From: Weimeria sp002480925
GTDB taxonomy: Bacteria > Bacillota > Clostridia > Lachnospirales > Lachnospiraceae
Direction of reading: 5' to 3'
DNA: 64,000 nt
NCBI RefSeq assembly: GCF_052064335.1
Contig: NZ_JBQHVU010000008.1
Span: 41,804-105,803, forward strand
In this document: piece after piece, positions 26,383-34,754 of the stretch
How the letters are laid out: every line of letters starts with the position of its first letter
How positions within the stretch are numbered: the stretch's first letter is position 1
The notes under the pieces: generated by a model
What the model was told of the DNA's origin: nothing
Database searches by the model: none
Seen by the model: only the letters and a program-made list of their open reading frames with translations
Made by a program: the position numbers and the translations under genes

Positions 26383-26844
26383 TTATAACTCCCTTATCAG
26401 ATTTACCATCTCGATTGCGCTCTCCGCACAGTCTGCTCCCTTGTTCCCTGCCTTTGTGCCTGCACGCTCTATGGCCTGCTCGATCGTATCAGTAGTAAGC
26501 ACTCCGAACAGAACAGGTATGTCCGTATTAAGCGCCACATTCGCAACCCCCTTTGATACCTCACTGCATACATAGTCATAGTGGCTTGTTGCCCCGCGGA
26601 TCACAGCGCCAAGCGCGATCACAGCATCATAGTTTTTACTGTTTGCCATTTTCTGAGCTATGAGAGGGATCTCAAAAGCTCCCGGAACCCAGGCTACCGT
26701 TATATCACCAGCGTCGACTCCATGACGGAGCAGGACATCCTGGCATCCTCCCAAGAGCTTTGAAACTATAAACTCGTTAAACCTGGCACATACTATCCCA
26801 ATCCTTATTCCTTCTCCTGTAAGCTTTCCTTCTAATACCTTCAT
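26383..26844 (-). CDS. ribH: 6,7-dimethyl-8-ribityllumazine synthase
   Basis: Penultimate riboflavin step: condenses the ribityl-aminouracil with dihydroxybutanone phosphate. 153 residues, normal length. Family residues in VPGAFEIPL and GAVIRGATSHYDYVC (catalytic His) are present. The start directly follows the ribBA stop, so it is last in the ribDEBAH operon. A heptamer array begins at its stop codon. Confidence 0.97.
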   Translation of the reverse strand: MKVLEGKLTGEGIRIGIVCARFNEFIVSKLLGGCQDVLLRHGVDAGDITVAWVPGAFEIPLIAQKMANSKNYDAVIALGAVIRGATSHYDYVCSEVSKGVANVALNTDIPVLFGVLTTDTIEQAIERAGTKAGNKGADCAESAIEMVNLIREL

Positions 26845-28071
26845 TTATTCTGCCTCCTTATTATCAGTATCAAAATTCAACAGATGTCCCATTCTCCTCT
26901 GCTTTGTCTTCAGATAGAAAAGATCCTCTGTGGTAGCGGGTATCTGAATAGGAACCCTTTCTTCTATCTCAAGGCCGAAATCACAAAGCTGGTAAATCTT
27001 GTCCGGATTATTGGTAAGAAGCCGCATGGTCACAACTCCAAGATCCTTTAGTATCTGTGCTCCTGTCCAGTACTCTCTTAAGTCCGGTGCAAATCCCAGT
27101 TTCACATTTGCCTCAACCGTATCAAAGCCCTGCTCCTGGAGAGCATAGGCCTTAAGCTTATTGATAAGCCCTATCCCGCGGCCCTCCTGTCTCATATAAA
27201 GAAGCACTCCCCTGCCTTCCTTCTCGATTGCTCTCATGGCTGCCGCAAGCTGGTCTCCGCAGTCGCATCTTTTCGATCCGAACACATCACCAGTCAGACA
27301 TTCGGAATGGACCCTGCAAAGCACGCTTTTCCCATCACCTATATCTCCCTTTACCAGGGCCACATGGTGCTCGCCTGTAATATCATTCACATAACCATAG
27401 ATTCTGAAATCCCCGTAGCGGGTCGGCATCTTTGCCTCTGCCTCACGGACCACATGCTTGTCATGAAGACGACAGTAATCCTGAAGCTGCTTTATCGTGA
27501 TAACTGAGATGCCCCATTTCCTTGCATTCTCTAAGAGCTCACTAGTCCGCATCATGGTACCGTCCTCACGCATTATCTCGCAGCAGAGTCCGCACTGCTC
27601 AAGGCCAGAAAGCCTGCACAGATCAACGGTCGCTTCGGTGTGTCCGTTTCTTCCAAGCACTCCTCCCTCCCTTGCCACCAGCGGAAATACATGTCCCGGG
27701 CGACGCAGTTCCTCAGGTTTTGTCTTCGGATCAGCACATTTCCTGCATGTATATCCTCTTTCCTCGGCCGAAATACCGGTAGTAGTGTCTACATGGTCTA
27801 TTGATACGGTAAATGCCGTATTGTGATTGTCTGTATTTACCTTTACCATCTGCTCTAGTCCCAGACGACCAGCCACCTCAGAACTCATAGGTGTGCATAT
27901 AAGTCCTCTGGCATGACTTGCCATGAAATTCACATTCTCAGTCGTTGCAAACTGTGCCGCACAGATCAAGTCTCCCTCGTTTTCCCTGTCCGGATCATCG
28001 ATCACCATTAAGAGGTGTCCGGCCCTGATCTCCTCTAAGGCTTCTTCAACAGTACAATAATCTTCTTCCAT
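26845..28071 (-). CDS. ribBA: Bifunctional DHBP synthase / GTP cyclohydrolase II
   Basis: Supplies both branches of riboflavin synthesis; 408 residues. N-terminal RibB domain (about 1-205) with DDPDRENEGD metal site and HTEATVDL; C-terminal RibA domain with zinc cysteines in CLTGDVFGSKRCDCG and the RQEGRGIGLINK GTP-binding motif. It lies 8 nt after ribE. Confidence 0.97.
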   Translation of the reverse strand: MEEDYCTVEEALEEIRAGHLLMVIDDPDRENEGDLICAAQFATTENVNFMASHARGLICTPMSSEVAGRLGLEQMVKVNTDNHNTAFTVSIDHVDTTTGISAEERGYTCRKCADPKTKPEELRRPGHVFPLVAREGGVLGRNGHTEATVDLCRLSGLEQCGLCCEIMREDGTMMRTSELLENARKWGISVITIKQLQDYCRLHDKHVVREAEAKMPTRYGDFRIYGYVNDITGEHHVALVKGDIGDGKSVLCRVHSECLTGDVFGSKRCDCGDQLAAAMRAIEKEGRGVLLYMRQEGRGIGLINKLKAYALQEQGFDTVEANVKLGFAPDLREYWTGAQILKDLGVVTMRLLTNNPDKIYQLCDFGLEIEERVPIQIPATTEDLFYLKTKQRRMGHLLNFDTDNKEAE

Positions 28072-28079
28072 TTTTCCTC

Positions 28080-28712
28080 CTAAAATCCATTTTCCTTAAG
28101 AAAATCCAACGAAATACCGCTTTTCTTATCATTAAGCAGCCTGTCTATATATTTACCTATTATGTCGGTCTCTATATTTACTATATCAGAGGCCCGCTTT
28201 TCTTTAAGTATGGTAACAGAGGCCGTATGGGGAATTACCGATACTATAAAACCATCTGTCATAAGATCAGCTACAGTAAGGCTTATCCCATCTATCGTGA
28301 CAGAGCCCTTTTCTACTATATGTCTTAAAAGGCCCTTATCAGCCCTTATGGTATACAAAAGTGCATTGCCATCTGCTCTAACCGAGCTTATCACTCCGGT
28401 CCCGTCGACATGTCCTGTGACAATATGTCCTCCGAACCTTCCATTGCATGGCATAGCTCTCTCCAGATTCACATGACTTCCGATCCTAAGCCTGGCAAGT
28501 GAGGACCGGCTTACGGTCTCATGCATTACATCTGCCTTAAAGCCTCCCTTATCCACTTCTGTCGCGCTAAGACAGACTCCATTTACAGCCACGCTGTCAC
28601 CTGTCACGAGGTCTGCGGCTATAAGCGGTGCACATATTGAGAGAGCTCCGTAGCTTCCATACCTTTCAATACTGCGGACAGATCCGATTTCTTCAACTAA
28701 TCCTGTAAACAT
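28080..28712 (-). CDS. ribE: Riboflavin synthase alpha chain
   Basis: Final step: dismutation of two lumazines to riboflavin. 210 residues made of two similar lumazine-binding barrels; first begins MFTGLVEEIGSV, second begins with HIVTGHVDGTG. The start overlaps the ribD end by 20 nt. Confidence 0.96.
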   Translation of the reverse strand: MFTGLVEEIGSVRSIERYGSYGALSICAPLIAADLVTGDSVAVNGVCLSATEVDKGGFKADVMHETVSRSSLARLRIGSHVNLERAMPCNGRFGGHIVTGHVDGTGVISSVRADGNALLYTIRADKGLLRHIVEKGSVTIDGISLTVADLMTDGFIVSVIPHTASVTILKEKRASDIVNIETDIIGKYIDRLLNDKKSGISLDFLKENGF

Positions 28713-29799
28713 TGCTCTTGACCTCTCCTTCTATCAGGAAATCATTTCCAAGCTCCCTTACAGTCACATCCTTAAGAGCCATGGCCTGATCCGGATATCC
28801 GACTCCCTCTCCGCCAACAGGAGACTTAGCCAGCTCTCCACCGAAAAGTCTGGGCGCTATATAAGCTAAGACCCGGTTTACTATCCCGCTTCTCATCGCG
28901 CTCCAGTTAAGACTGGCTCCTCCCTCGATCAGTATGCTGTCTATCTCCTCCTGGCCCAGGCGCTCGATAAGACTTGAAAGGTCTACCATACCATCCCTTT
29001 CAGGAAGACTATAAACCTTGCAGCCTGCCTCAATATAGGCTGCCTTTCTCTCACAAGAGACAGCTCCCGCCACCATGATAGTAGGAATCTCCCTCGCAGT
29101 TCTTACTATCCTGCTGTCCATCGGGGTTCTAAGATGCGTATCGCATATTATCCTGACAGGGTTCCTGCCTCCCTCTATCCTGCAGTCAAGCATGGGATCA
29201 TCGGCTATGACAGTACCAACCCCGACCATTATGGCCCTGTAGTGGCTTCTCTGTCCGTGGACATCCCTCCTGGCCGCCTCTCCAGTAATCCATTTTGAGG
29301 CTCCAGTCCCTGTAGCTATCTTACCGTCCATTGTCATCGCATATTTCATTACGACGTAGGGAGTGCCTGTGGTGATATAGTGAAAGAAGACATAGTTTAT
29401 AGCGTCGCATTCCTCCTCAAGGACTCCTGTCTCGACCTCTATACCATGCTTCCTTAAATATTCTATCCCTTTGCCAGCGACAAGAGGGTTTGGATCCGAT
29501 GAGCCAATGACCACCCGGCTGATCCCAGCCCCGACCAGAGCCTCGGTGCAGGGCGGCTGCCTGCCTGTATGACAGCAGGGCTCTAATGTCACATACATGG
29601 TCCCTCCTTTTGGATCCTCACTGCAGGCCGCAAGAGCCTCCCTTTCTGCATGGAGTCCACCGCATCTGTGATGGTATCCCTCTCCTATTATCTTCTCATC
29701 CTTTACTATCACTGCTCCGACCATGGGATTGGGGCTGGTCCATCCCATTCCCTTCTTAGCAAGTGAAAGAGCAATCCTCATGTAATCCTTATCTTCCAT
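28693..29799 (-). CDS. ribD: Bifunctional riboflavin deaminase-reductase RibD
   Basis: Deaminates and reduces the pyrimidine intermediate; 368 residues. Deaminase zinc site HAERE and PCCHTGRQPPC; reductase domain from about residue 150 (VVMKYAMTMDGKIATG). Start ATG 29799 is preceded by GGAGGAAAA; the frame is open further upstream but enters the riboswitch platform. First gene after the FMN riboswitch. Confidence 0.95.
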   Translation of the reverse strand: MEDKDYMRIALSLAKKGMGWTSPNPMVGAVIVKDEKIIGEGYHHRCGGLHAEREALAACSEDPKGGTMYVTLEPCCHTGRQPPCTEALVGAGISRVVIGSSDPNPLVAGKGIEYLRKHGIEVETGVLEEECDAINYVFFHYITTGTPYVVMKYAMTMDGKIATGTGASKWITGEAARRDVHGQRSHYRAIMVGVGTVIADDPMLDCRIEGGRNPVRIICDTHLRTPMDSRIVRTAREIPTIMVAGAVSCERKAAYIEAGCKVYSLPERDGMVDLSSLIERLGQEEIDSILIEGGASLNWSAMRSGIVNRVLAYIAPRLFGGELAKSPVGGEGVGYPDQAMALKDVTVRELGNDFLIEGEVKSNVYRIS

Positions 29800-29865
29800 T
29801 TTTCCTCCAAGAAAAAAACACCCTGAACAAATGTCCCGGGCGTTCATAAAATCAGCATATCATCT

Positions 29866-29904
29866 AAAAATAAGCTCCGGAATGATATCCATTCCAGAGC
29901 TTAT
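29866..29904 (-). terminator. FMN riboswitch expression-platform terminator
   Basis: Minus-strand ATAAGCTCTGGAAT / ATTCCGGAGCTTAT stem (14 bp, 7-nt loop) followed by TTTT. It lies between the aptamer and ribD, so FMN binding likely favours termination. Confidence 0.85.
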
Positions 29905-29942
29905 GATCAGACGCATTATAATAATCCTGCGATTATATGATC

Positions 29943-30046
29943 TTCTTTCATCCAGACTATACTGTCGGCTCCGGAATCTGACCGGATCATGCCTTTCGGC
30001 TCGTGGGCTCTACCACCGGTGGGGAATCTCACCCCGCCCTGAAGAC
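29943..30046 (-). promoter_or_regulatory. FMN riboswitch aptamer
   Basis: On the minus strand the region reads CTTCAGGGCGGGGTGAGAT... to ...GTCTGGATGAAAGAAG and carries the conserved FMN-element blocks (ACCGGTGGT, GAGCCCACGAGC, GGTCAGATTCCGG). The P1 ends pair (CTTC / GAAG). Upstream of ribD it should act as an FMN-sensing off switch. Confidence 0.96.
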
Positions 30047-30064
30047 TTCTATTCATTTCAAAAA

Positions 30065-30093
30065 AGTATAAGGCTTAATTTCCATTTTGTCAA
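30065..30093 (-). promoter_or_regulatory. Promoter of the riboflavin operon
   Basis: TTGACA (30093-30088), 17-bp spacer, TATACT (30070-30065), minus strand, about 20 nt before the riboswitch. Confidence 0.88.
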
Positions 30094-30100
30094 CGATAAA

Positions 30101-30958
30101 TTATTTTTCCTTTGCCATTGGCTGGGAGGCGATAAGGAGTATAGTACCTATATAGACTCCCATCATAGACAGTACAAGTAATGCGAATGCGACTATAGCT
30201 CCTCCGCTCAGGGCGTTCGGAAACATGGCCTCTATCACGAATGAGAGCGAATTAAAGCTGATATGGAGAATGATCGTGACTAGAAGGCTTCCTGTCCTGT
30301 GGGCTATGAATCCAAACATAAGGCCTAAGAGGAAGGCATAGACAAACTGGATCAGATTGCCATGTATCAGGCCAAAAAGGAGAGCCTGAAGTATATTTGC
30401 CCAGAAAAAGGACATGGACTTCTTGAAATAGCCAAGAGTAAGTCCACGGAATACAAGTTCCTCACTGATCGGCCCAAGGATGGCTGAGTATATCAGCATC
30501 AGAGGGGTAATGCCTCCTGAAAGACCTGTAGTCTTAAGAAGCTTCATATATCTTGCAAGCTCCTTAGGAAAGGCAGCACTCAGAAGTGATACCAGAAAGC
30601 TCGATATGATCTGTGCTCCGAATACGAAGAGGATCACACCGGCTATCACCATGAGTGGACGAAAGCCCTTAAGACTCATGCTCCTGCATTCGAAGCTGCA
30701 TCTGTTTCTTTTGAACCAGGCCCCGAAGATCACAAGAGCGAATATACTGTATATAAACAGAGTAACAGAATAAAATCCCTTCCCTGTGAAGCATTTCATG
30801 AAGATCTTCATCAGATCATCGTAGCTGCTTCCGGAGAATGTAGCTCCATAGTAGACAAAGAAGAATTCAGCTACTATGATCGAGATCACATTCTGCAGGA
30901 CAAATACGACAACAGTCGGCAGAATTCCAAGAAGTATATTTTTCCCTTTATTTGACAC
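30101..30958 (-). CDS. CPBP family intramembrane metalloprotease
   Basis: Polytopic membrane protein of the CAAX protease / bacteriocin-processing (ABI) family, 285 residues, about eight spans. The three family motifs are intact: EELVFRG, FGLIHGN and HISFNS. Members cleave peptides in the membrane, sometimes in bacteriocin self-immunity; the substrate here is unknown. It overlaps the patatin gene by 11 nt. Confidence 0.9.
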   Translation of the reverse strand: MSNKGKNILLGILPTVVVFVLQNVISIIVAEFFFVYYGATFSGSSYDDLMKIFMKCFTGKGFYSVTLFIYSIFALVIFGAWFKRNRCSFECRSMSLKGFRPLMVIAGVILFVFGAQIISSFLVSLLSAAFPKELARYMKLLKTTGLSGGITPLMLIYSAILGPISEELVFRGLTLGYFKKSMSFFWANILQALLFGLIHGNLIQFVYAFLLGLMFGFIAHRTGSLLVTIILHISFNSLSFVIEAMFPNALSGGAIVAFALLVLSMMGVYIGTILLIASQPMAKEK

Positions 30959-31805
30959 TTAAAAACTCCTTAAGCTCATCAACCCGCCTCTCGGCATCCT
31001 CTCTTCCGTTCTGATAAAGCTCCTCCATAATATCCTGATCGACCTTGTAAGTGCTGACCTTTATATCTGCGCTTGGAGAAAATGTAATGACCTTTCCCTG
31101 ATCGCGCATCTGCCTGATCTTGGTGATCTGTCTGTTATAGAACTCATGACGATGACGCAGCCTGTAGATAACAGCCGGATACTTACGGAGGGCAAAGGTA
31201 AAGATCACTCTGTGCTTCTGAGGCTGCATAAGGTAGCCCTCAGGCTTTGAAAAAATGACCACTGCCTTTCTCACTCCCTTCTCCCAGGCCCTCTGTATAG
31301 GAAGCGAATCGCTTACTCCTCCATCGAAGTATTCTCTCCCGTCTACGAGCTGGGGATTACTCATCACAGGAAGGGCACAGCTGGCCTTTATGGCTGCATA
31401 GTCATTTCTCTTCATATCCTTTTTATTAAAATATGCAGCGTGACCAGTCATGGCATCTGTAGCAACGACCTCGAATTCGCATGGATTGGCCTCCATAGCG
31501 TCATAGTCAAGCGGATCAGCTCCATCCTCGTTGGTCAGCGTGCTGTAGATATAGTCAAGGCCGAAGAATGAGCCTGTACGGATCAGATTGTCAAGACTGG
31601 CATACTTCTTTGACATGGAGTGGATCGAATAGAATCTGCGGTTTCTCTCTCTCTGTCCGGCCACATAGGAGGCCGCACAGGCGCTACCTGCTGAAACGCC
31701 GTTTACATAGTCAAAGTTTATATCATTCTCCAGAAAAACATCAAGCACACCGGACGAATAGGCGCACTTCATGCCTCCGCCCTCTACTACAAGTCCTGTT
31801 TTCAT
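30948..31805 (-). CDS. Patatin-like phospholipase
   Basis: 285 residues. Oxyanion loop GGGMKCAYSSG, nucleophile GVSAGSA and catalytic Asp in FDGGVSDS identify a patatin Ser-Asp lipase. No signal peptide, so a cytoplasmic lipid acyl hydrolase. ATG 31805 follows GGAGGTACAG; an upstream in-frame start is less likely. It is coupled to the CPBP gene downstream and follows the radical SAM gene in the same direction. Confidence 0.92.
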   Translation of the reverse strand: MKTGLVVEGGGMKCAYSSGVLDVFLENDINFDYVNGVSAGSACAASYVAGQRERNRRFYSIHSMSKKYASLDNLIRTGSFFGLDYIYSTLTNEDGADPLDYDAMEANPCEFEVVATDAMTGHAAYFNKKDMKRNDYAAIKASCALPVMSNPQLVDGREYFDGGVSDSLPIQRAWEKGVRKAVVIFSKPEGYLMQPQKHRVIFTFALRKYPAVIYRLRHRHEFYNRQITKIRQMRDQGKVITFSPSADIKVSTYKVDQDIMEELYQNGREDAERRVDELKEFLSVK

Positions 31806-31939
31806 CTGTACCTCCTTAATGGAAAAGGGACTGGTCCTTTTCACCTTCCACAGATAAGCTATGTGGAAACGAAAATCAACCCGTCCCTTTCTGAATAGTT
31901 CACTTTTCAGACTGCCTCGGAGTCTTTATCATCTGACTC

Positions 31940-33316
31940 TCACTCGACCCTGTCAGGATGCTCTTCAGCCCAGAGACGCTCCGCTACCGGCTTCCATGCC
32001 TTTGCATACGGAGCGGTCTTCTCGTAGAGAGCCTCAGTTGACTCAGGTGACTCAGGATCTGTAGGGAAGGCCTTTCCCTCCTTTACCAGCTGTCCTAAGA
32101 TCTCAGGGTTCTCAAGCATAGGACAAGGGCGGAGCATATTCTTGTTGAATGGCTGCTGCTCCTTGTAGAGCTGGAAGATAGGCTGCTTGAAGCAGTCAAG
32201 CAGGCTGTCCTTACGGATATTGGCACTTGAATAGTGGATGAATACGCAAGGATCCACATCTCCTCTGGCATTGATATGGCAGTACTCTCTTCCTCCGGCA
32301 ACACAGCCTCCCACGAACTCACCGTCATTCTGGAAGTCAAGAGCGAATATAGGCTTGCCGCCTTCGAAGCCTCTGATCTCCCTTACACGGTGGAACATAT
32401 ACTCACGCTCCTCAGGTGTAGGGCAGAGCTCCGGAACCCCGGCAGCGCCTGTAGGCATATAGTGGAAGTACCAGATATAGCGGGCTCCCTTATCTACGAG
32501 AAGATCAAGGAACTCATCGCTTGTGACATTCTTATAGTTGACATGGGTGTAGCAGATAGAGCATCCGAAGAAGAGCTTATGCTTCTTCAGAAGATCCATT
32601 GCATGCATTACCTTGTCGAATACACCGTCTCCGCGGCGTCCGTCATTAGCCTCTGCGAAGCCCTCTACTGAGATAGCGAAGCTCATGTTTCCACATTCAG
32701 CAACCTGCTTGCAGAAGTCCTCATCAATAAGGGTTCCGTTTGTGAAAGGCTGGAAATATGAGGTATTGTGCTTCTTTGCAAGCTTTATCAGATCAGCCTT
32801 CCTGACGAGAGGCTCTCCACCTGTAAACAGCCAGTTGTGGATACCCATTTCCTCACCCTCTGTGATAAGCTTGTCAAGCTCCTCGTAGGTCAGGTTCAGC
32901 TTATTGCCGTACTCTGCTGCCCAGCAGCCTGTACAATGAAGATTGCAGGCTGATGTAGGATCGACAAGGATAGACCATGGTACATTACAGCCTTCCTTCT
33001 CTCCAAGTGCTCTGGTGTCCTTATATCCTCTGAATGCTGACTCATATCCGAGATTCAGTGCAGCCATCTTTATAAGTCTTGGATCGACCTCATCAAAGAT
33101 CTTGTTGGTGAACTTCATCCACTTACTGTCCGGATCAGAAAACTGAGCACGGAGTGCATCATATGCTGCGTCAGGCCAGGTGTCCTTGAGAACCTTCTGG
33201 ACCAGATCGATCATCTGGCACATTGCCTTTCCTCTGCCCTTGTCCACATGCTTTAATGCTGCTGTTATAGCTACGTCAAAGGCAGCTCTTTCTGCCTTAT
33301 GCTTTAAGCTGGCCAT
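31940..33316 (-). CDS. Radical SAM / SPASM-type protein
   Basis: 458 residues. About 110 N-terminal residues of helical extension precede the radical SAM motif C124-x3-C128-x2-C131 (ACNLHCTGC). GGEP follows at about residue 165. C-terminal cysteines (GGCVAGGREYCHINARGDVDPC, then RPCPMLENP) suggest extra Fe-S binding of SPASM type. I recognise this long family from gut Firmicutes, but its reaction is not certain; radical SAM membrane-spanning-lipid synthases are one possibility, suggested only by the patatin neighbour. ATG follows GGAGGGAAATTCTA. Confidence 0.85.
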   Translation of the reverse strand: MASLKHKAERAAFDVAITAALKHVDKGRGKAMCQMIDLVQKVLKDTWPDAAYDALRAQFSDPDSKWMKFTNKIFDEVDPRLIKMAALNLGYESAFRGYKDTRALGEKEGCNVPWSILVDPTSACNLHCTGCWAAEYGNKLNLTYEELDKLITEGEEMGIHNWLFTGGEPLVRKADLIKLAKKHNTSYFQPFTNGTLIDEDFCKQVAECGNMSFAISVEGFAEANDGRRGDGVFDKVMHAMDLLKKHKLFFGCSICYTHVNYKNVTSDEFLDLLVDKGARYIWYFHYMPTGAAGVPELCPTPEEREYMFHRVREIRGFEGGKPIFALDFQNDGEFVGGCVAGGREYCHINARGDVDPCVFIHYSSANIRKDSLLDCFKQPIFQLYKEQQPFNKNMLRPCPMLENPEILGQLVKEGKAFPTDPESPESTEALYEKTAPYAKAWKPVAERLWAEEHPDRVE

Positions 33317-33358
33317 TAGAATTTCCCTCCTGAATACTTACTTATAATTTCCAATTAC

Positions 33359-33392
33359 TACTAATAATAAAAGTACAGAGCCTATTTTTCAA
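33359..33392 (-). promoter_or_regulatory. Radical SAM promoter with GntR-like operator
   Basis: TTGAAA (33392-33387), 17-bp spacer, TATTAT (33369-33364) on the minus strand. The -10 lies inside CTGTACTTTTATTATTAGTA (33378-33359), which matches 18 of 20 bases of the operator in the divergent GntR promoter. Confidence 0.75.
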
Positions 33393-33453
33393 GAAACAGA
33401 TTTCAGAAAATGTAGCATGTAAAGCCTTTTCAGAGAAAATCGTAAAAAGAGAC

Positions 33454-33490
33454 TTGACTTTTTATAGCTGTACTAGTATTATTAGTACAG
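33454..33490 (+). promoter_or_regulatory. GntR operon promoter and operator
   Basis: TTGACT (33454-33459), 17-bp spacer, TATTAT (33477-33482). The perfect inverted repeat CTGTACTA-N7-TAGTACAG (33468-33490) encloses the -10, the usual layout of an autorepressed YtrA-type GntR gene. Confidence 0.82.
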
Positions 33491-33513
33491 TTCAAACGAA
33501 AGGAGTTGATTCT

Positions 33514-33852
33514 TTGAATTTTCTTGACTTGCAGGATCCACGTCCGATCTACGAGCAGATAGCGGATATGTACAGGAAGCTGATTCTTAAAGGCGCAATG
33601 AAGCCCGATCAGCCAATGCCATCCGTCCGTTCTCTCTCGGTAGAGCTTTCCACGAATCCCAATACCGTCCAGAAGGCCTTTGCCTCGCTTGAGCGAGAAG
33701 GGTATATATATACTGTAAAGGGAAGGGGAAGCTTCGTGAAGGACAATATAGATCTGAAGGAAAACAAAGTAAAAGAGCTTAGGGAAAGGCTTGCAGCCAT
33801 CCTTGAGGAGGCCCGCGAGCTCGGCATAAGCAAGGAGGAACTGTTCGAATGA
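33514..33852 (+). CDS. GntR family regulator, YtrA type
   Basis: 112 residues: N-terminal winged helix (DPRPIYEQIADMYRKLI, PSVRSLSVELSTNPNTVQKA) and a short C-terminal helix, the YtrA subfamily length. TTG start at 33514, 7 nt after AAAGGAG. It overlaps the ABC ATPase gene by 4 nt. Likely represses its own operon through 33468-33490 and perhaps the divergent radical SAM gene. Confidence 0.93.
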   Translation: MNFLDLQDPRPIYEQIADMYRKLILKGAMKPDQPMPSVRSLSVELSTNPNTVQKAFASLEREGYIYTVKGRGSFVKDNIDLKENKVKELRERLAAILEEARELGISKEELFE

Positions 33853-34754
33853 TAGAAACAGTAAAATTAACAAAGACCTTTGGCGCTAATAAGGCCTTGA
33901 ATGATATCTCTCTTCAGATAAACGAAGGAGAGATCACAGGCCTTGTCGGGACGAACGGCGCCGGAAAGAGTACCCTGCTTCGGATAATAGCAGGCATACT
34001 TCGTCCTGACTCCGGCCAGGTAAGTGTTGACGGGAAAGCTGTATATGACAACCCTGAGGCCAAGAGGGATTTTTTCTTTGTCCCGGATGAGCCCTACTTT
34101 TTCACAAATGCTAACGGCCTTTCCATGGCAGCCTACTACGAATCGATCTACCCGACCTTTGATATGGACAGGTTCAGAAAGCTTTCAGAGGCCTTCTCGC
34201 TTCCTGTAAAAAGCAGGATATCCACTTATTCCAAGGGGATGAAAAGACAGCTTTCTATCCTTCTTGCGGTCTCCTCAGGGACTAAGTATATAATGCTTGA
34301 TGAGACCTTTGACGGGCTCGACCCTGTCATGAGGACAGCTGTCAAGTCACTTTTCGCGGAAGAGATGTCAGAAAGAGGACTTACACCCTTTATCTCTTCC
34401 CATAGTTTAAGAGAGCTTGAGGACATCTGTGACCATGTCGGGCTACTCCATAAGGGAGGGCTTTTACTCTCGGAGTCGCTTGACGATATGAAGACAGGCC
34501 TTCTGAAGCTCCAGTGCGTCTTCTCAGATGAAGGCGATATTTCTACTGTAAAGGAGAGCCTGCATATAATGGCAGACGAAAGACAGGGTATGCTTCATGT
34601 GATGACCGTAAAGGCTGACAGGGCTAAGGCTCTTGAGGTATTCTCTCATATCGACACAGTATTTTTCGAGATACTGCCTCTCTCACTCGAGGAATTATTT
34701 ATTGCAGAAACGGAGGACAATGGCTATGATGTCAGGAAACTCATCATCCAGTAA
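33849..34754 (+). CDS. ABC transporter ATP-binding protein
   Basis: 301 residues. Walker A GTNGAGKST, Walker B YIMLDETFDGLD; the signature is the degenerate YSKGMKRQ, typical of YtrB-like ATPases. A C-terminal extension of about 90 residues follows the ATPase core. Overlaps regulator and permease genes. Probably exports or clears a membrane-active compound; the substrate is unknown. Confidence 0.93.
   Translation: MIETVKLTKTFGANKALNDISLQINEGEITGLVGTNGAGKSTLLRIIAGILRPDSGQVSVDGKAVYDNPEAKRDFFFVPDEPYFFTNANGLSMAAYYESIYPTFDMDRFRKLSEAFSLPVKSRISTYSKGMKRQLSILLAVSSGTKYIMLDETFDGLDPVMRTAVKSLFAEEMSERGLTPFISSHSLRELEDICDHVGLLHKGGLLLSESLDDMKTGLLKLQCVFSDEGDISTVKESLHIMADERQGMLHVMTVKADRAKALEVFSHIDTVFFEILPLSLEELFIAETEDNGYDVRKLIIQ

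Noticed and set aside
26158..26388. Open frames on both strands with an 18-residue repeat
   Set aside because: The repeat is simply the 54-bp DNA unit read in frame; there is no ribosome site, and stem changes fit DNA/RNA structure better than protein.
34633..34725. Upstream extension of the ABC permease
   Set aside because: These codons lie inside the ATPase gene; the ribosome site supports a start at 34726.
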